The notes under the pieces: model-generated
What the model was told of the DNA's origin: nothing
Seen by the model: only the letters and a program-made list of their open reading frames with translations
Databases searched by the model: none
Made by a program: the position numbers and the translations under genes
In this document: positions 12,041 through 23,158 of the stretch, piece after piece
How positions within the stretch are numbered: position 1 is the first letter of the stretch
How the letters are laid out: each line of letters opens with the position of its first letter
Assembly: GCA_028386065.3 (NCBI GenBank)
Contig: JAKUCV010001126.1
Span: 109,640 to 173,639, forward strand
From: Turnera subulata
Taxonomy: Eukaryota > Streptophyta > Magnoliopsida > Malpighiales > Passifloraceae
Direction of reading: 5' to 3'
Length of the DNA stretch: 64,000 bases

Positions 12041-12583
12041 TGTATTAACATGTAAGGACTTGTCTAGTTTGCATGTGGCCCCTCTAGTCCTGAAAGCCAA
12101 ACGCTTTAAAACAAATCAAATGAAAAACGTCTTGTGTTTTTTTTCTAGCCAGGGTATCTACCCCCAATGCAGTCACTAATCCCTTCACTCAGGAAAACTT
12201 CTACGAAGGGGTAAAAAGTTGACCAAAAATTCATTTTCCACTCCCAAAGATAGGAATCGGATCCATGACCACTCGGTCAAGGGGAGAAGTGAGGAACAAC
12301 GTCTTGTTTTGTCCCCCACAAACATAAAGAGAAGTATCGTTTTTTCTTCAACATAAACCACTAACGTGGAAGAAATAGAATGGTGGAAGCATTGGCGCTC
12401 AATAACTTACAAATTGATCACTTGAACGAAAATATCTTGCAGGTCTCATCATCTCAAATTCTCAGTCACTGTAAGTAAATTTTTTTTTCCTCTCCATCTT
12501 TGCTCTATCAAGTTAAACAGTTTTCTTGAACTGCTGGTACGTACACAAAGAAAAAAGAATTCTGGGGGAAAGATCAAAAGAAA

Positions 12584-13023
12584 ATGGATAATAAAAGCAC
12601 TGGCCAAGTTGTGGGAGAAGCCAAGCCCAAGATTTATGACAGGATTAGCGACTTAAAGGCTTTTGATGATACAAAGGCAGGTGTTAAGGGCCTAGTAGAT
12701 GCAGGGATAACAAAGATTCCAAGCATCTTCAAGAGTGCACAATTTTGTCCCAAGGAAAACTTGGGGAGCCCTGTAATGCAGCTCTCCGTTCCAGTTGTTG
12801 ACCTTGCAGGCATCCGGGAAAATCCAAGCTCACGCAGGGAAGTCATTGACAAGATTCGAGATGCATGCAGCAAATGGGGTTTTTTTCAGGTGATCAATCA
12901 TGAAATTTCAAGTCATGTTATGGATGAAGTGATTGATGGTATACGGAGATTTCATGAACTAGAAACTGATGTGAAGCAAAAATATTATGGGAGAGATTTT
13001 GGTAAGAAGCAAGTGTATTATTT
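12584..13023 (+). pseudogene. 2OG oxygenase (ACC oxidase homolog) first exon, cut by a Copia insertion
   Basis: ATG 12,584 opens a family-type N-terminus: [20 protein letters not shown] at about residues 23-42, then the DIOX_N domain with WGFFQVINHEI at about 102-112. The frame follows the family through RRFHELETDVKQ and KKQVYY, then enters the Copia LTR at 13,024 and stops at 13,055 after a chimaeric tail. The second domain, with the iron-binding HxD...H and the RxS motif, is absent, and no continuation is seen beyond the transposon's right LTR. The family's usual HGIP is HEIS here. The promoter and start are kept, so a truncated transcript is possible, but it could not encode an active enzyme. 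Confidence 0.85.
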
Positions 13024-13332
13024 TGTAAGAATATTTTCTATTATGTGGCACACATAATATATTGAGTATTATTTAATGACGTGGCAAAAGCCCATTGGCC
13101 AACTATTAGGGTTTTCTAAAGAGCACTTGATGTGAGTGTATAAATAGAAAAATAAAGAGATGGGTCCTCTCTCTCCTGACACAACGTTTGTTAACCCATC
13201 AAAACAACGTTAGAAAGCAGACAAGGCAAGAGGGAGAAATCCACCTCAAGGAAACCAAAGCAAATCACATATCGTGAAGCACACATCATGGAATCAACAG
13301 GTATGTTATCAATCTTTTAAAGATTAGTGGGA
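13024..13332 (+). repeat. left (5') LTR, visible part
   Basis: Matches 18,728-19,036. It holds a TATAAATAG box (about 13,139-13,147) that could serve as the LTR promoter, then an ATG (13,288-13,290) and a GT donor-like site (13,301). The copy is interrupted by N at 13,333. Confidence 0.85.
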
Positions 13333-13333
13333 N
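13333..13333. other. ambiguous base (N), possible assembly join
   Basis: The only N in the window. The left LTR stops matching the right LTR exactly here, so it may mark a collapsed or misjoined stretch and not a single uncertain base. Confidence 0.6.
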
Positions 13334-14227
13334 CAAGGATTTAATGGGCTCTGCATGACGAGATCAATAGATTTGACAATCAACAAATAATTAATCGATT
13401 CATATGTGGATTGTATTTGTTTAATTCTTGGAATCAACAGAGGCATTACACGTATGTTTCTCCAGGAAGTTTTGGTTCTAGTTGTATTATGTTCTGCCGA
13501 CAACATTGACTTTTATGCTTCTGGAAAATATGGTTTTTTTTTTTCACTTAAGTCCGCAATTTAAAGATTCTGTCATTTAAGTCCTTAGGCAGATTTACAG
13601 TTTAGTCCATATATCATTTATTCTGTCATTTAAGTTTATTATTGAGTTACGATTTAGTCATGGATGCATATGATTAAGAATAAATTCAATGATATTTTGT
13701 CATACATGAATGCTTCTTATATGTATATGTTTATGAATGCTTGATATCTATGCATGTGTAATTTGTTAGTCACCAAAGTGACCGAATTAGAAAGGTTTAT
13801 AGATATCAAAATCAAGAAACATATTGATTACTCATGAGTATGTGATGCTATTATTGTGATGACATGATGATGTAAATTTGTTTATCATAAGTATATCAAG
13901 TTCATCGGTTATAAAATATTTAAGGATCGCCCAAAGGTTGATCAGTCATTTTATAATCATGAATATTAAAGTGGATAATTAACTTGTTTGGTTGGTCATG
14001 TTTTGCATATCCAAAGATAGCATACGTGTCTAATTAAATATGTTAATTTTCAATTATGAGAATCTTATCTGTGCATCAATCATGTGTATTGTTGTATATT
14101 ATTGTACTTCCCAAAGGAAAACATTAATCTACACTTAACGTATATAGCATTACAGTTCATGCATAGTTTGAATATGAATTATGTCTATGCACTTGAAATA
14201 ATATGTGAGTTTTTATGTACCTTGCAG

Positions 14228-17200
14228 CAACAATTGCTCTCCATTCGCAAACCTCATCTGTTGTTAAGTTCAACGGGCTTAATTATGCTGATTGGAGTGA
14301 ACAGGTCCAATTTCACTTAGGTGTATTGGGTTTGGACACTGCTCTCCTAACCGATAAGCCCGCTGTTCTAACTGACAAGAGCACTAAAGATGAAAAGATT
14401 CTCCATGAAGCATGGGAGAGATCTAACAGATTGAGCCTTATGTTCATGCGAATGACTGTGGCGAGCAACATTAAGGCAACTATCCCAAAGACTGATAGTG
14501 CAAAGGAATTCTTCGGAAGTATTGAAAAGCACTCTCAGTCTGAATCTGCTGATAAGTCACTTGCTGGGACACTAATGGGTACGCTAACCACCATGAAGTT
14601 TGATGGTTCTCGTACCATGCATGAGCATATTACTGAAATGTCCAACATAGCAGCAAAATTACGTACTATGGGAATGACAGTGGATGAGAATTTCCTTGTG
14701 CAATTCATTATCAACTCCTTGCCGAATGAGTATAGTGCTTTTCAAATCAATTATAATTCGATTGAAAAGAAATGGGCTTTGAATGAATTGCATAGTAAGC
14801 TCATTCAGGAAGAGACAAGGCTTAAGACAAAGCAAGGAAATCATTCTGTCAATCTCATAGGACACTCAGGAGCAAAGAGGCCAGGGAAGAAAGGTGGAAA
14901 GAGCTATAAAGGATCATTGAAAGTCAATGAATCATCTGCTCAAATCCACAAGAAGGAACAGAAGAGTGATAAGTGTCACTTTTGCAATAAGAGTGGACAC
15001 TATCAGAAAGACTGCCTGAAACGTAAGGCATGGTTCGAAAAGAAAGGTAAGCTATATGCTTTAGTATGTTTCGAATCAAATTTAACTGAAGTTCCTTATA
15101 ACACCTGGTGGATTGACTCTGGTTGCACCACTCATGTTTCGAACACGATGCAGGGATTTCTTACGACCCGAACCATAAAGCCAAATGAAAGATTTGTCTA
15201 CATGGGAAACCGAAATAAAGCTCCAGTTGAGGCCATTGGAACTTATCGTTTGATTCTTGATACTGGACACCATTTAGACCTTTTTGAGACTCTTTATGTA
15301 CCCACTATTTCTAGAAACTTGATTTCTTTGTCTAAACTAGATATTATGGGTTTTTCTTTCAAGTTTGGAAATGGTTATCTCAGTATTTACAAACACAATT
15401 GTCTTATTGGTACTGGTTCTCGTTGTGATGGCCTTTACAAATTGAATCTTGATTCCCTGTTTACTGAAACATTATTGACCTTGCATCATAATGTTGGTTC
15501 GAAACGTAGTTTGGTGGATGAGAACTCTGCTTTCTTGTGGCATAAACGTTTAGGTCATATATCTAAAGAAAGAATGCAAAGATTAGTAAAGAATGAAATC
15601 CTACCAAAGTTGGATTTTACTGATCTTGGCATTTGTGTGGATTGTATTAAAGGCAAACAAACAAGACACACACTTAAGAAGTCAGCCACAAGAAGTAGTC
15701 AGCTCCTTGAGATTATACACACTGATATATGTGGTCCTTTTGATGTACCAACTTTTGGTAAAGAAAGATATTTTATCACCTTTATTGATGATTTTTCACG
15801 TTATGGTTATATTTATCTGTTGCATGAAAAATCTCAATCTATTAATGCCCTAGAGGTATTTATCAATGAAGTTGAGAGGCAACTTGATAAAAGGGTGAAA
15901 ATCATTAGGTCTGATAGAGGTGGTGAATATTATGGGAAGCATGATGAAACTGGACAATGTCCTGGTCCATTTGCTAAATTCTTGGAAAAGCGTGGCATTT
16001 GTGCTCAATACACAATGCCGGGTACACCGCAACAAAATGGAGTTGCAGAAAGACGAAATCGTACCCTGATGGAAATGGTTAGGAGTATGATGAGTAATTC
16101 ATCATTACCCTTAGCATTGTGGATGTATGCCTTGAAAACTGCCGTGTATTTATTGAATAGGGTTCCTAGTAAGGCAGTGTCAAAGACTCCTTTTGAGCTT
16201 TGGACAGGAAGGAAACCTAGTTTAAACCACTTACATGTGTGGGGTTGCCCGGCAGAGGTAAAGATTTACAATCCTCATGAAAAGAAACTGGACTTAAGAA
16301 CAACTAGTGGTTTTTTCATTGGTTATCCAGACAAGTCTAAGGGTTATATGTTTTACTGTCCTAACCATTCTACCAGAATTGTTGAAACTGGGAATGCGAG
16401 GTTTATTGAGAATGGTGACATTAGTGGGAGTGTGGAGCCTCGAAAGGTAGAAATTCAAGAAGTACATGTACAGTTTCCTGTGCAAACAACTTCTACTAAT
16501 GTTGTTGTTCCTGTTGTTGTTGATCAATCTGACAACTTACAAGAACAGCATAATTCTCCAACTCATGATGATACAGTCATCTTAAATGAACCTGCAATGA
16601 ATGTGCCTGTTGTAGATGAACCACAAGATGTCATATTAAGGAGGTCCACAAGACCTAAAAGGTCTGGGATTTCAAATGACTATTTGGTTTATCTGCAAGA
16701 GTCTGACTATGACTTAGGAATGAATGAAGACCCAGTTTCATTTTCACAGGCCATAGAAGGTAATGATTCTGATAAGTGGTTAGATGCCATGAAAGAAGAG
16801 TTGAAATCAATGGATTACAACCAAGTTTGGGATCTAGTAGAATTGCCAGTAGGATGCAAAAGAGTTGGGTGTAAATGGGTATTTAAGACCAAACGCAACT
16901 CTCAAGGCAATGTCGAAAGATATAAAGCTAGACTGGTTGCCAAAGGTTACACTCAGAAAGATGGTATAGACTATAAAGAGACCTTTTCTCCTGTTTCTAA
17001 AAAGGACTCTTTAAGAATCATTATGGCAATGGTGGCTCATTATAATCTAGAGTTACACCAAATGGATGTGAAAACCGCTTTTCTGAATGGGAATTTAGAG
17101 GAAGAGGTTTATATGGACCAACCTGAAGGCTTCTCAGTTACCGGAAAGGAACACATGGTGTGTAAGTTAAAGAGGTCAATATACGGACTTAAGCAAGCTT

Positions 17201-18309
17201 CCAGACAATGGTATCTTAAGTTTAATGATACCATTACATCTTTTGGATTTCAAGAAAACACTGTTGATCGGTGTATATATCTAAAAATCAGTGGGAGCAA
17301 ATTTATTTTCTTGATTCTGTATGTTGATGATATTTTGCTAGCTACTAATGATCTTGGTTCATTATTTGAAACCAAGGAATTTCTTTCCAAAAACTTTGAA
17401 ATGAAAGATATGGGTGAGGCATCCTATGTGATTGGAATTGAAATATTCCGTGACAGAAAACAAGGATTGTTAAGCTTGTCTCAGAAAGGCTATATCAACA
17501 AAGTTTTGGAAAGGTTTAATATGGACAAATGCTCAGCAAGTGTTGTTCCAATTCAGAAAGGAGACAAATTTAGTCTTAATCAATGCCCGAAAAATGAATT
17601 GGAACGTCAGCAGATGGAGAAGATTCCTTATGCATCCATTGTTGGGAGCCTAATGTACGCACAGACTTGTACTAGGCCAGATATAAGCTTTGCTGTTGGG
17701 ATGCTAGGGAGATATCAGAGTAATCCTGGATTGGATCACTGGAAAGCTGCTAAAAAAGTTCTGAGGTATCTGCAAGGAACCAAGGACTTCATGCTCACAT
17801 ATAGGAGGTCGGATCATCTGGAGGTGATTGGATATTCAGATTCAGACTATGCTGGCTGTGTGGATACAAGAAAATCCACAAACGGTTATTTGTTCCTTTT
17901 GGCTGGAGGAGCAATTTCATGGAAGAGTGCGAAGCAGTCTGTCATTGCTGCATCCACTATGGAAGCTGAATTTGTAGCTTGTTATGAAGCTACTATTCAG
18001 GGATTATGGCTGCGGAACTTTATTTCAGGACTTGGGATTGTCGACACTATTGCCAAGCCGCTGAAAATTTATTGTGATAATGCTGCAGCAGTATTCTTCT
18101 CTAAAAATGACAAGTATTCGAAAGGTGCAAAGCATATGGAAATCAAATATTTTGTCGTTAAAGAAGAAGTTCAGAAACAAAGGGTGTCAATTCAACACAT
18201 AAGTACCAATCTGATGATTGCGGATCCATTAACCAAAGGGTTGCCACCTAAGACATTTATTGAGTATGTCGGAAAGATGGGTGTAGTTGAAAACCCAATT
18301 TATGATTGA
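14228..18309 (+). CDS. Copia gag-pol polyprotein, open throughout (transposon)
   Basis: One frame is open from 14,215 (ATG) to the stop at 18,307-18,309, 1,364 codons. An acceptor-like TTGCAG ends at 14,227, so the true exon may begin at 14,228 and join an upstream start codon in the LTR (see findings). Domains in order, numbered from 14,215: gag (UBN2-like, to about 240), CCHC knuckle CHFCNKSGHYQKDC (about 254-267), protease IDSGCTTH (about 300), GAG-pre-integrase LWHKRLGH (about 441), integrase HTDICG (502), RSDRGGEY (565) and PQQNGVAE (about 605). Then RT (KGYTQKDGIDY about 908, LYVDDILLA about 1036) and RNase H (SDSDYAG about 1208, STMEAEF about 1247). All catalytic acids I can check are present. 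Its length and intactness are normal for a complete Copia polyprotein. Confidence 0.92.
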
Positions 18310-18640
18310 TTGTTATGGTGTTATTGACACTTGGAGCTCTTTATGAATTGTTTCTGATGTTCATTTGTTCTTTCTGTCTTATTATGTTTTATATGCATGC
18401 ATAACAGTGTATGAGGAAAGTAGACAGTATGGGTCTTTATTTTCAATGAAGACATAAAGTTGGACCATTAAGTTTTAAAGCTATTTTATGATATGAGTAT
18501 GAAACTAGTATGTGATGCATGGAAGGGACCATGTTGCAAATAATTAACATGGAACCGCTATGATTCTTATTAGGTTTTTACTTATTGATGTTATGTTGAT
18601 CAATTTTAATTATTTTGCGCGTCATATTATCTGTTCAATA

Positions 18641-18760
18641 ATATATTATATGTGCCAAGTAGGAGAATGTAATAATATCTTCTATTATGTGGCACACACA
18701 ATATATTATATGTGCCAAGTGGGAGAATGTAAGAATATTTTCTATTATGTGGCACACATA
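18641..18760 (+). repeat. 60-bp tandem duplication across the polypurine tract and LTR start
   Basis: 18,641-18,700 and 18,701-18,760 are near-identical 60-bp units. Each holds ATATTATATGTGCCAAGT, a purine-rich (A/G)GGAGAA tract and the first about 33 bases of the LTR. The second unit carries the real polypurine tract and LTR start (18,728). Confidence 0.9.
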
Positions 18761-19036
18761 ATATATTGAGTATTATTTAATGACGTGGCAAAAGCCCATT
18801 GGCCAACTATTAGGGTTTTCTAAAGAGCACTTGATGGGAGTGTATAAATAGAAAAATAAAGAGATGGGTCCTCTCTCTCCTGAAAACAACGTTTGTTAAC
18901 CCATCAAAACAACGTTAGAAAGCAGACAAGGCAAGAGGGAGAAATCCACCTCAAGGAAAACAAGCAAAGCACATATCAAGGAACACACATTATGGAATCA
19001 ACAGGTACGCTATCAATCTCTTAAGAATTAGTGGGA
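18728..19036 (+). repeat. right (3') LTR, minimum extent
   Basis: Copy of 13,024-13,332 that includes the same ATG (18,992-18,994) and donor-like GT. It probably extends past 19,036, but the left copy cannot be followed beyond its N. The 3' end with CA and target duplication was not located. Confidence 0.8.
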
Positions 19037-22000
19037 GATGATGAGTTTAAGATCATAATTATGTTGTTCTAAATTAGGGTTTATGTGATGTTTGTTTAAT
19101 CTGTTTCATGTTAAAATTATCTAACACTTCCTTGTAAGAGAGACTGCCTACCAAAACATCAATAGGCATACTTGCGTACTAGGCGCCATAGGGAAGTCAC
19201 CTGGTTAAAACTCGTGAAATCCAATGAAATGAGTATGAATGGACAATTTGATGGGGTCATCAATCAACATTAATAATTTCCGGACGTGTTAATTACCTGC
19301 TTTTTGTGTATTTTTCTTTCGTTTAGCTTTTTGCTCTTCGCTTGATTATCAAGTCTCTCAAATCTGCGTATGCGATAAAAAAATTAAAAAATAAACATTT
19401 GCACAATTAGAAAAAGAGCTTAGTAAAATTCGATGGAAGAGATGTGAGAATAAAATGACATAAAACCTCGCCAGTGGCCAATTAAGATGATTATCAAAAT
19501 TGAAAATTTTATTACTAGACATTAATTAGGATGAAGAAAATCTCATGCACATACCATCCACTCAAGACGAAGGTGGCAATTTGTACATTGAAATAGTTCA
19601 CTCATGATAATTAATTAATTGGTAATTTTTTAACAATTTATTTATTCTAATTAATGATTGGTCGTTATTATCGTAGCCCCTCACAAAAAAGAGTTAATTG
19701 TTCCAAATAGATTACTGCGATAGCAAACTTTATTTCTTCATCCTAACAACAAATTCCATAAACCCTAGAAGTAATTAATATGTGTGTTAAATTTACTCAT
19801 GGTGATAAATAGATCATCAGAATGATCTAATATTGTTAAATTTACTCATGGTAATAAATAGATCATCAGAATGATCTAATATTGTTAAATTTACCCATGG
19901 TAATAAATAGATCATCAGAATGATCTAATATTAGACCTAGTCTATCGTCTTATTTTGTTCTTTTTTTTTTTTTGGTGCAGTAGGCCTAGTCTCTATTTAA
20001 CAAATATCTACTTCACCAACAAATATAGATTCAATTAGGGATATCCTGTTCAGGTAACCAGTAATATAATACGAAAAAAATAGAAATGAAGTTAAAAGTG
20101 GGAAATAATACAGGTATATTTTGTTTCAATTCTGTTTTGGCCCACAAAAAAATTATTCCATAACCTAAAGGTCTAAGCTAAGAGTATGTAGCACCATATA
20201 TAGACCCAGAAACTGCCAGATAATTTACAAATGTTTTCTCTCCGTGGCCTTCACCAACCGAAATGAAAAACTCCACCACTTGAGAGGGGGGGAGGGTATC
20301 GATTTGTTGATTCAGTAGATGAAAAAGGCTAAAAGAAGAAGATCTAGTCATATGAAGAACAGAAGATAAAACGGGTGGCGTGAAAGCATTCAAAAGCACA
20401 CGAGAACATTAAAAGCAGACCATCCCCCACTTGCACCACCAACTTGCCAAACCGTCCTATTCAAAAAGACCGAAAGAGAAAGAGACCACAGGGTGTGTGC
20501 AACTTGCATTTTCTTTCTATATACATATTCTAGAGAGAGATAGGGAGAGAGGAGGAGAAAACAATTTTGCAACTTGCTTGCTTCTATCTTTCTTTTTTCA
20601 AAAAAAAAAAAAACAAACAGCTAGTTGTGTGTGTTATATCAAAGCCAAGTTGCAGAGGCAGCTGTTGTTGATTCCCATCACGTTATTAGTATTTTATTGC
20701 AATATGCCCTTAATCCCGTGCAACCCCTGAAAACTAGCTAAGCTAGAATTTTCTACATTGGACCGCCTCGCGGCAAGTTGCTCCCTCTTTTCTTAAAAAG
20801 AAAGCTTTTTTCTGCCTTATACTCCTAATTTTGACGCGGAAAATTAATTGACCATATTCTTAATTCTTCTCTTTTTTTCATGGTAACTGTCTGGCATCGT
20901 AATGTTGATCGATCGTGCATTTAAGTGATAAAAACAGTGGGATCAAATGATGAACCTAAATTAGTGTCGGGGTTCCAATAGTTCATGATTAATTAGCTAG
21001 CTAGAGAAGCTATATGACTCCAATTATGCGCGACTAATCACACTAGCAAATGGTTTCAAAAGAAAATGACACTATATCACAAACCAGATTGGTTGAAGTG
21101 CACCGCCAAGCGGGAAGCAAACTTGACAAGTTTCACTTTTGTACGTACAATGCACAAAGCTAAAATATCATCACTTCCCAAAAGGAGACTTTTAACTGGC
21201 TCACACTTCCCTAATGATACAAACAGTTCAGCTAAACAGTCATTAAGCTCAAATCCTCATTTTCATTGGATAATTAGATCTCTTGGTTGTACCTTCGAAT
21301 CCATTCATGCGTCATCCAGTGAAAAAGAAATCCATCCCACCCACCGCTTCATGTGCGCATACACATGCCTATCATGTATGGTTTTGATGCTAGCTAGTAT
21401 TACTAGTATTCTAGAATTGTCTTAATCGTCAGACAAAAGTGCACCTTAATTATTGATTACTTCAAAAACCAAACAACTACTATACTATTCATTAGTGTAA
21501 ACAAGCTATAACCATAGCAACCTCGTTTCTGCTGTCAGAAAACGATTTTTAGTAGTCTCTGCATCAGAATATATTAAGCAAGTAGCCAATATTAAAACCA
21601 TTCAGGGTCTTTCCTCCATCGTCACTGACGCCTCAACTTGTAAGACGAAGCGAAGCCATAAAGAAGACCCACACAGAAACTCCATTAAAATAGAAAAATG
21701 AGTATGTGGTTAATGACACAGCTTAATTGGTTGTCTCTTCCAGTACTTGCAATTATCTTATATTATTCTATTTCTTTCTTCTTGTTCTCCAATCCCTCTG
21801 ACAGATCGTACACTCCTCCCTGCCAATGCCATAGACCACAAAATCCACCACCTCCACTTTCACCCAAGACCCATTTCTTTAAGTTTACTGCCAATTTTTT
21901 TTACATTATAATATTTTCCCACCAAAACCAACTATGCTATTAAATATGTTGAAAAAACCAGGCCATCATCGGCGACAATGACAAAAGATAATTAGTGAAA

Positions 22001-22353
22001 GCTGGCTAAGATTTTTGTTGTTGGAAGAGGAAGATAATGGCTTAAGTCATCAGGTGATCCTACAATACATATTTGCCTTACACAAAACAAGGATCATGAA
22101 AGTAACTGAGAATAATTAACAACACAAACCATGATTAATATTACAAAGAAACTAGCTAATTCATTCATTGGCAAGAGGCAGGCAAGCCCACAATATCGGA
22201 CACTCACAAAAACGACGTTGTATCACCCAAGAAGACATAAAAAGCTAAAAACCCTTTATTCTTCTCCTCCTTCCCTTTTTTTTTTTGTTTCTCTTCTCAC
22301 AGGAACTACAAAGTAAGTACAAAATAATCTCATCAATAGAAATATTACCAAAC
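19037..22353. other. intergenic, no gene recognised
   Basis: AT-rich sequence, partly perhaps the rest of the Copia LTR. It contains the 49-bp triplicate at 19,786-19,932 and several poly-A/poly-T runs. Short open frames (for example 20,431-20,730 and 21,698-21,943) show no family resemblance or codon pattern. The last about 100 bases should hold the 3' untranslated region of the ABA receptor gene, which reads leftwards. Confidence 0.5.
19786..19932. repeat. 49-bp tandem repeat, three copies
   Basis: Three consecutive 49-bp units begin at 19,786, 19,835 and 19,884, with only two or three substitutions among them. Each contains the short palindrome-like AGATCATCAGAATGATCT. No spacer lies between units, so it is not a CRISPR array. 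Confidence 0.93.
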
Positions 22354-23034
22354 TCAGGAAGAAGGAGAAGAGGATGATGTCTTGTTGTTGTTGTTGTTGC
22401 TTCGTCTGGCCAAGTTCTCGGCGATCTGTGCAAGTGACTGCAGGTTGCACCGGACGATGGTGTCCACGAACACGCAGGTCTCCTCCTTGGTGTTCCCCGG
22501 GGGCACGTCCACCACGTACGACTCCACCACCACGGTGCCGTTCCCGGCCGGGGAAGGGTGGAGGGTGGTCACCGACCTGTAGTTCGCCAGCCGGTGGTCC
22601 CCGCCGACGACGCTGAAGCTGATGACGTGGCGCTCGTCGTCGAGGATCTCGAGGCGCTCGGTGCTGGAGGCCGCGGGGAGCCCCGAGATGACGTGGACCT
22701 CGCGGAGGGTGCCCACGTCGCCGTCCCCGACAATGACGTGGCAGCTCTTGACGAAGTGCTTGTACGCCTGGGGGTTGTCGAACCGGCGGACCACGGCCCA
22801 CACGGTGGAGACGGGGGCCGCGATCTGCTGCACGACGGAGGAGCAGCACTGGTTAGGACCCACGGAGTGGTTGTGGTAGCGCGACACCGTGTCGGGGACC
22901 GGGGTGGTGGCGGCGGCGCATGCTGGGGGAGACCAGTTGCGCTTCTGGCATGCGGTGGCGGTGGTGGCGCCGCTGGTGGCTGTGTTGTTGATCCGGTGGA
23001 GCAGAAGCGAGGACTTTTGAGGATCAGCAGGCAT
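22354..23034 (-). CDS. abscisic acid receptor, PYR/PYL/RCAR family, PYL4/5/6-like
   Basis: Single-exon gene of 226 residues, as usual for this subgroup. In the family, the protein binds ABA in a START-like pocket, then closes and inhibits clade A PP2C phosphatases, releasing SnRK2 kinases; it acts in cytosol and nucleus. Visible landmarks: the gate loop SGLPA (117-121), the latch HRL (147-149), the pocket Lys K96 (in HFVKSC) that pairs with the ABA carboxylate, E126, and N197 in RCNLQSL. An in-frame ATG lies 48 bases upstream, but MPADPQKSS at 23,034 fits relatives better. The first about 55 residues and the C-terminal Asn/Ser-rich tail (from about 212; the Asn run is a TTG/CAA microsatellite at about 22,382) are variable. 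The coding region is markedly GC-rich against AT-rich surroundings. A TATATATAA-like box (about 23,149-23,158) lies upstream on its strand. Confidence 0.95.
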   Translation of the reverse strand: MPADPQKSSLLLHRINNTATSGATTATACQKRNWSPPACAAATTPVPDTVSRYHNHSVGPNQCCSSVVQQIAAPVSTVWAVVRRFDNPQAYKHFVKSCHVIVGDGDVGTLREVHVISGLPAASSTERLEILDDERHVISFSVVGGDHRLANYRSVTTLHPSPAGNGTVVVESYVVDVPPGNTKEETCVFVDTIVRCNLQSLAQIAENLARRSNNNNNKTSSSSPSS

Positions 23035-23158
23035 GGTGTTGGTTTCACTGGGCTCTCTCTGGATTCTGGTGGAAGAAAACAAAGATGATCGATGATTCTT
23101 GATGAAGAGGGGTTTAGCTTTACGTTGTGTAGCTTTTGGGGTTTAGTATATATATAAC

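Larger units (their letters stand above)
13024..19036 (+). mobile_element. Ty1/Copia LTR retrotransposon with an uninterrupted gag-pol frame
   Basis: Direct LTR copies begin TGTAAGAATATTTTCTATTA at 13,024 and 18,728 and can be aligned for about 309 bases. After that the left copy meets an ambiguous base (N, 13,333) and the two diverge, so the true LTR end is not seen. A polypurine tract (CCAAGTGGGAGAA, to 18,727) abuts the right LTR. The element sits in the first exon of an oxygenase gene. No primer binding site was found near 13,340. The outer right border and target duplication could not be fixed; the 5 bases before the left LTR are TATTT. The LTRs differ at roughly a dozen positions over the aligned part. 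Confidence 0.88.

Noticed and set aside
18560..18769. 69-codon frame with repeated Tyr/Cys-rich units
   Set aside because: It is the translated 60-bp duplication around the polypurine tract and LTR.
22558..23088. 176-codon open frame antisense to the ABA receptor
   Set aside because: Shadow of the GC-rich receptor gene; Gly/Ala/Val-rich without a family.
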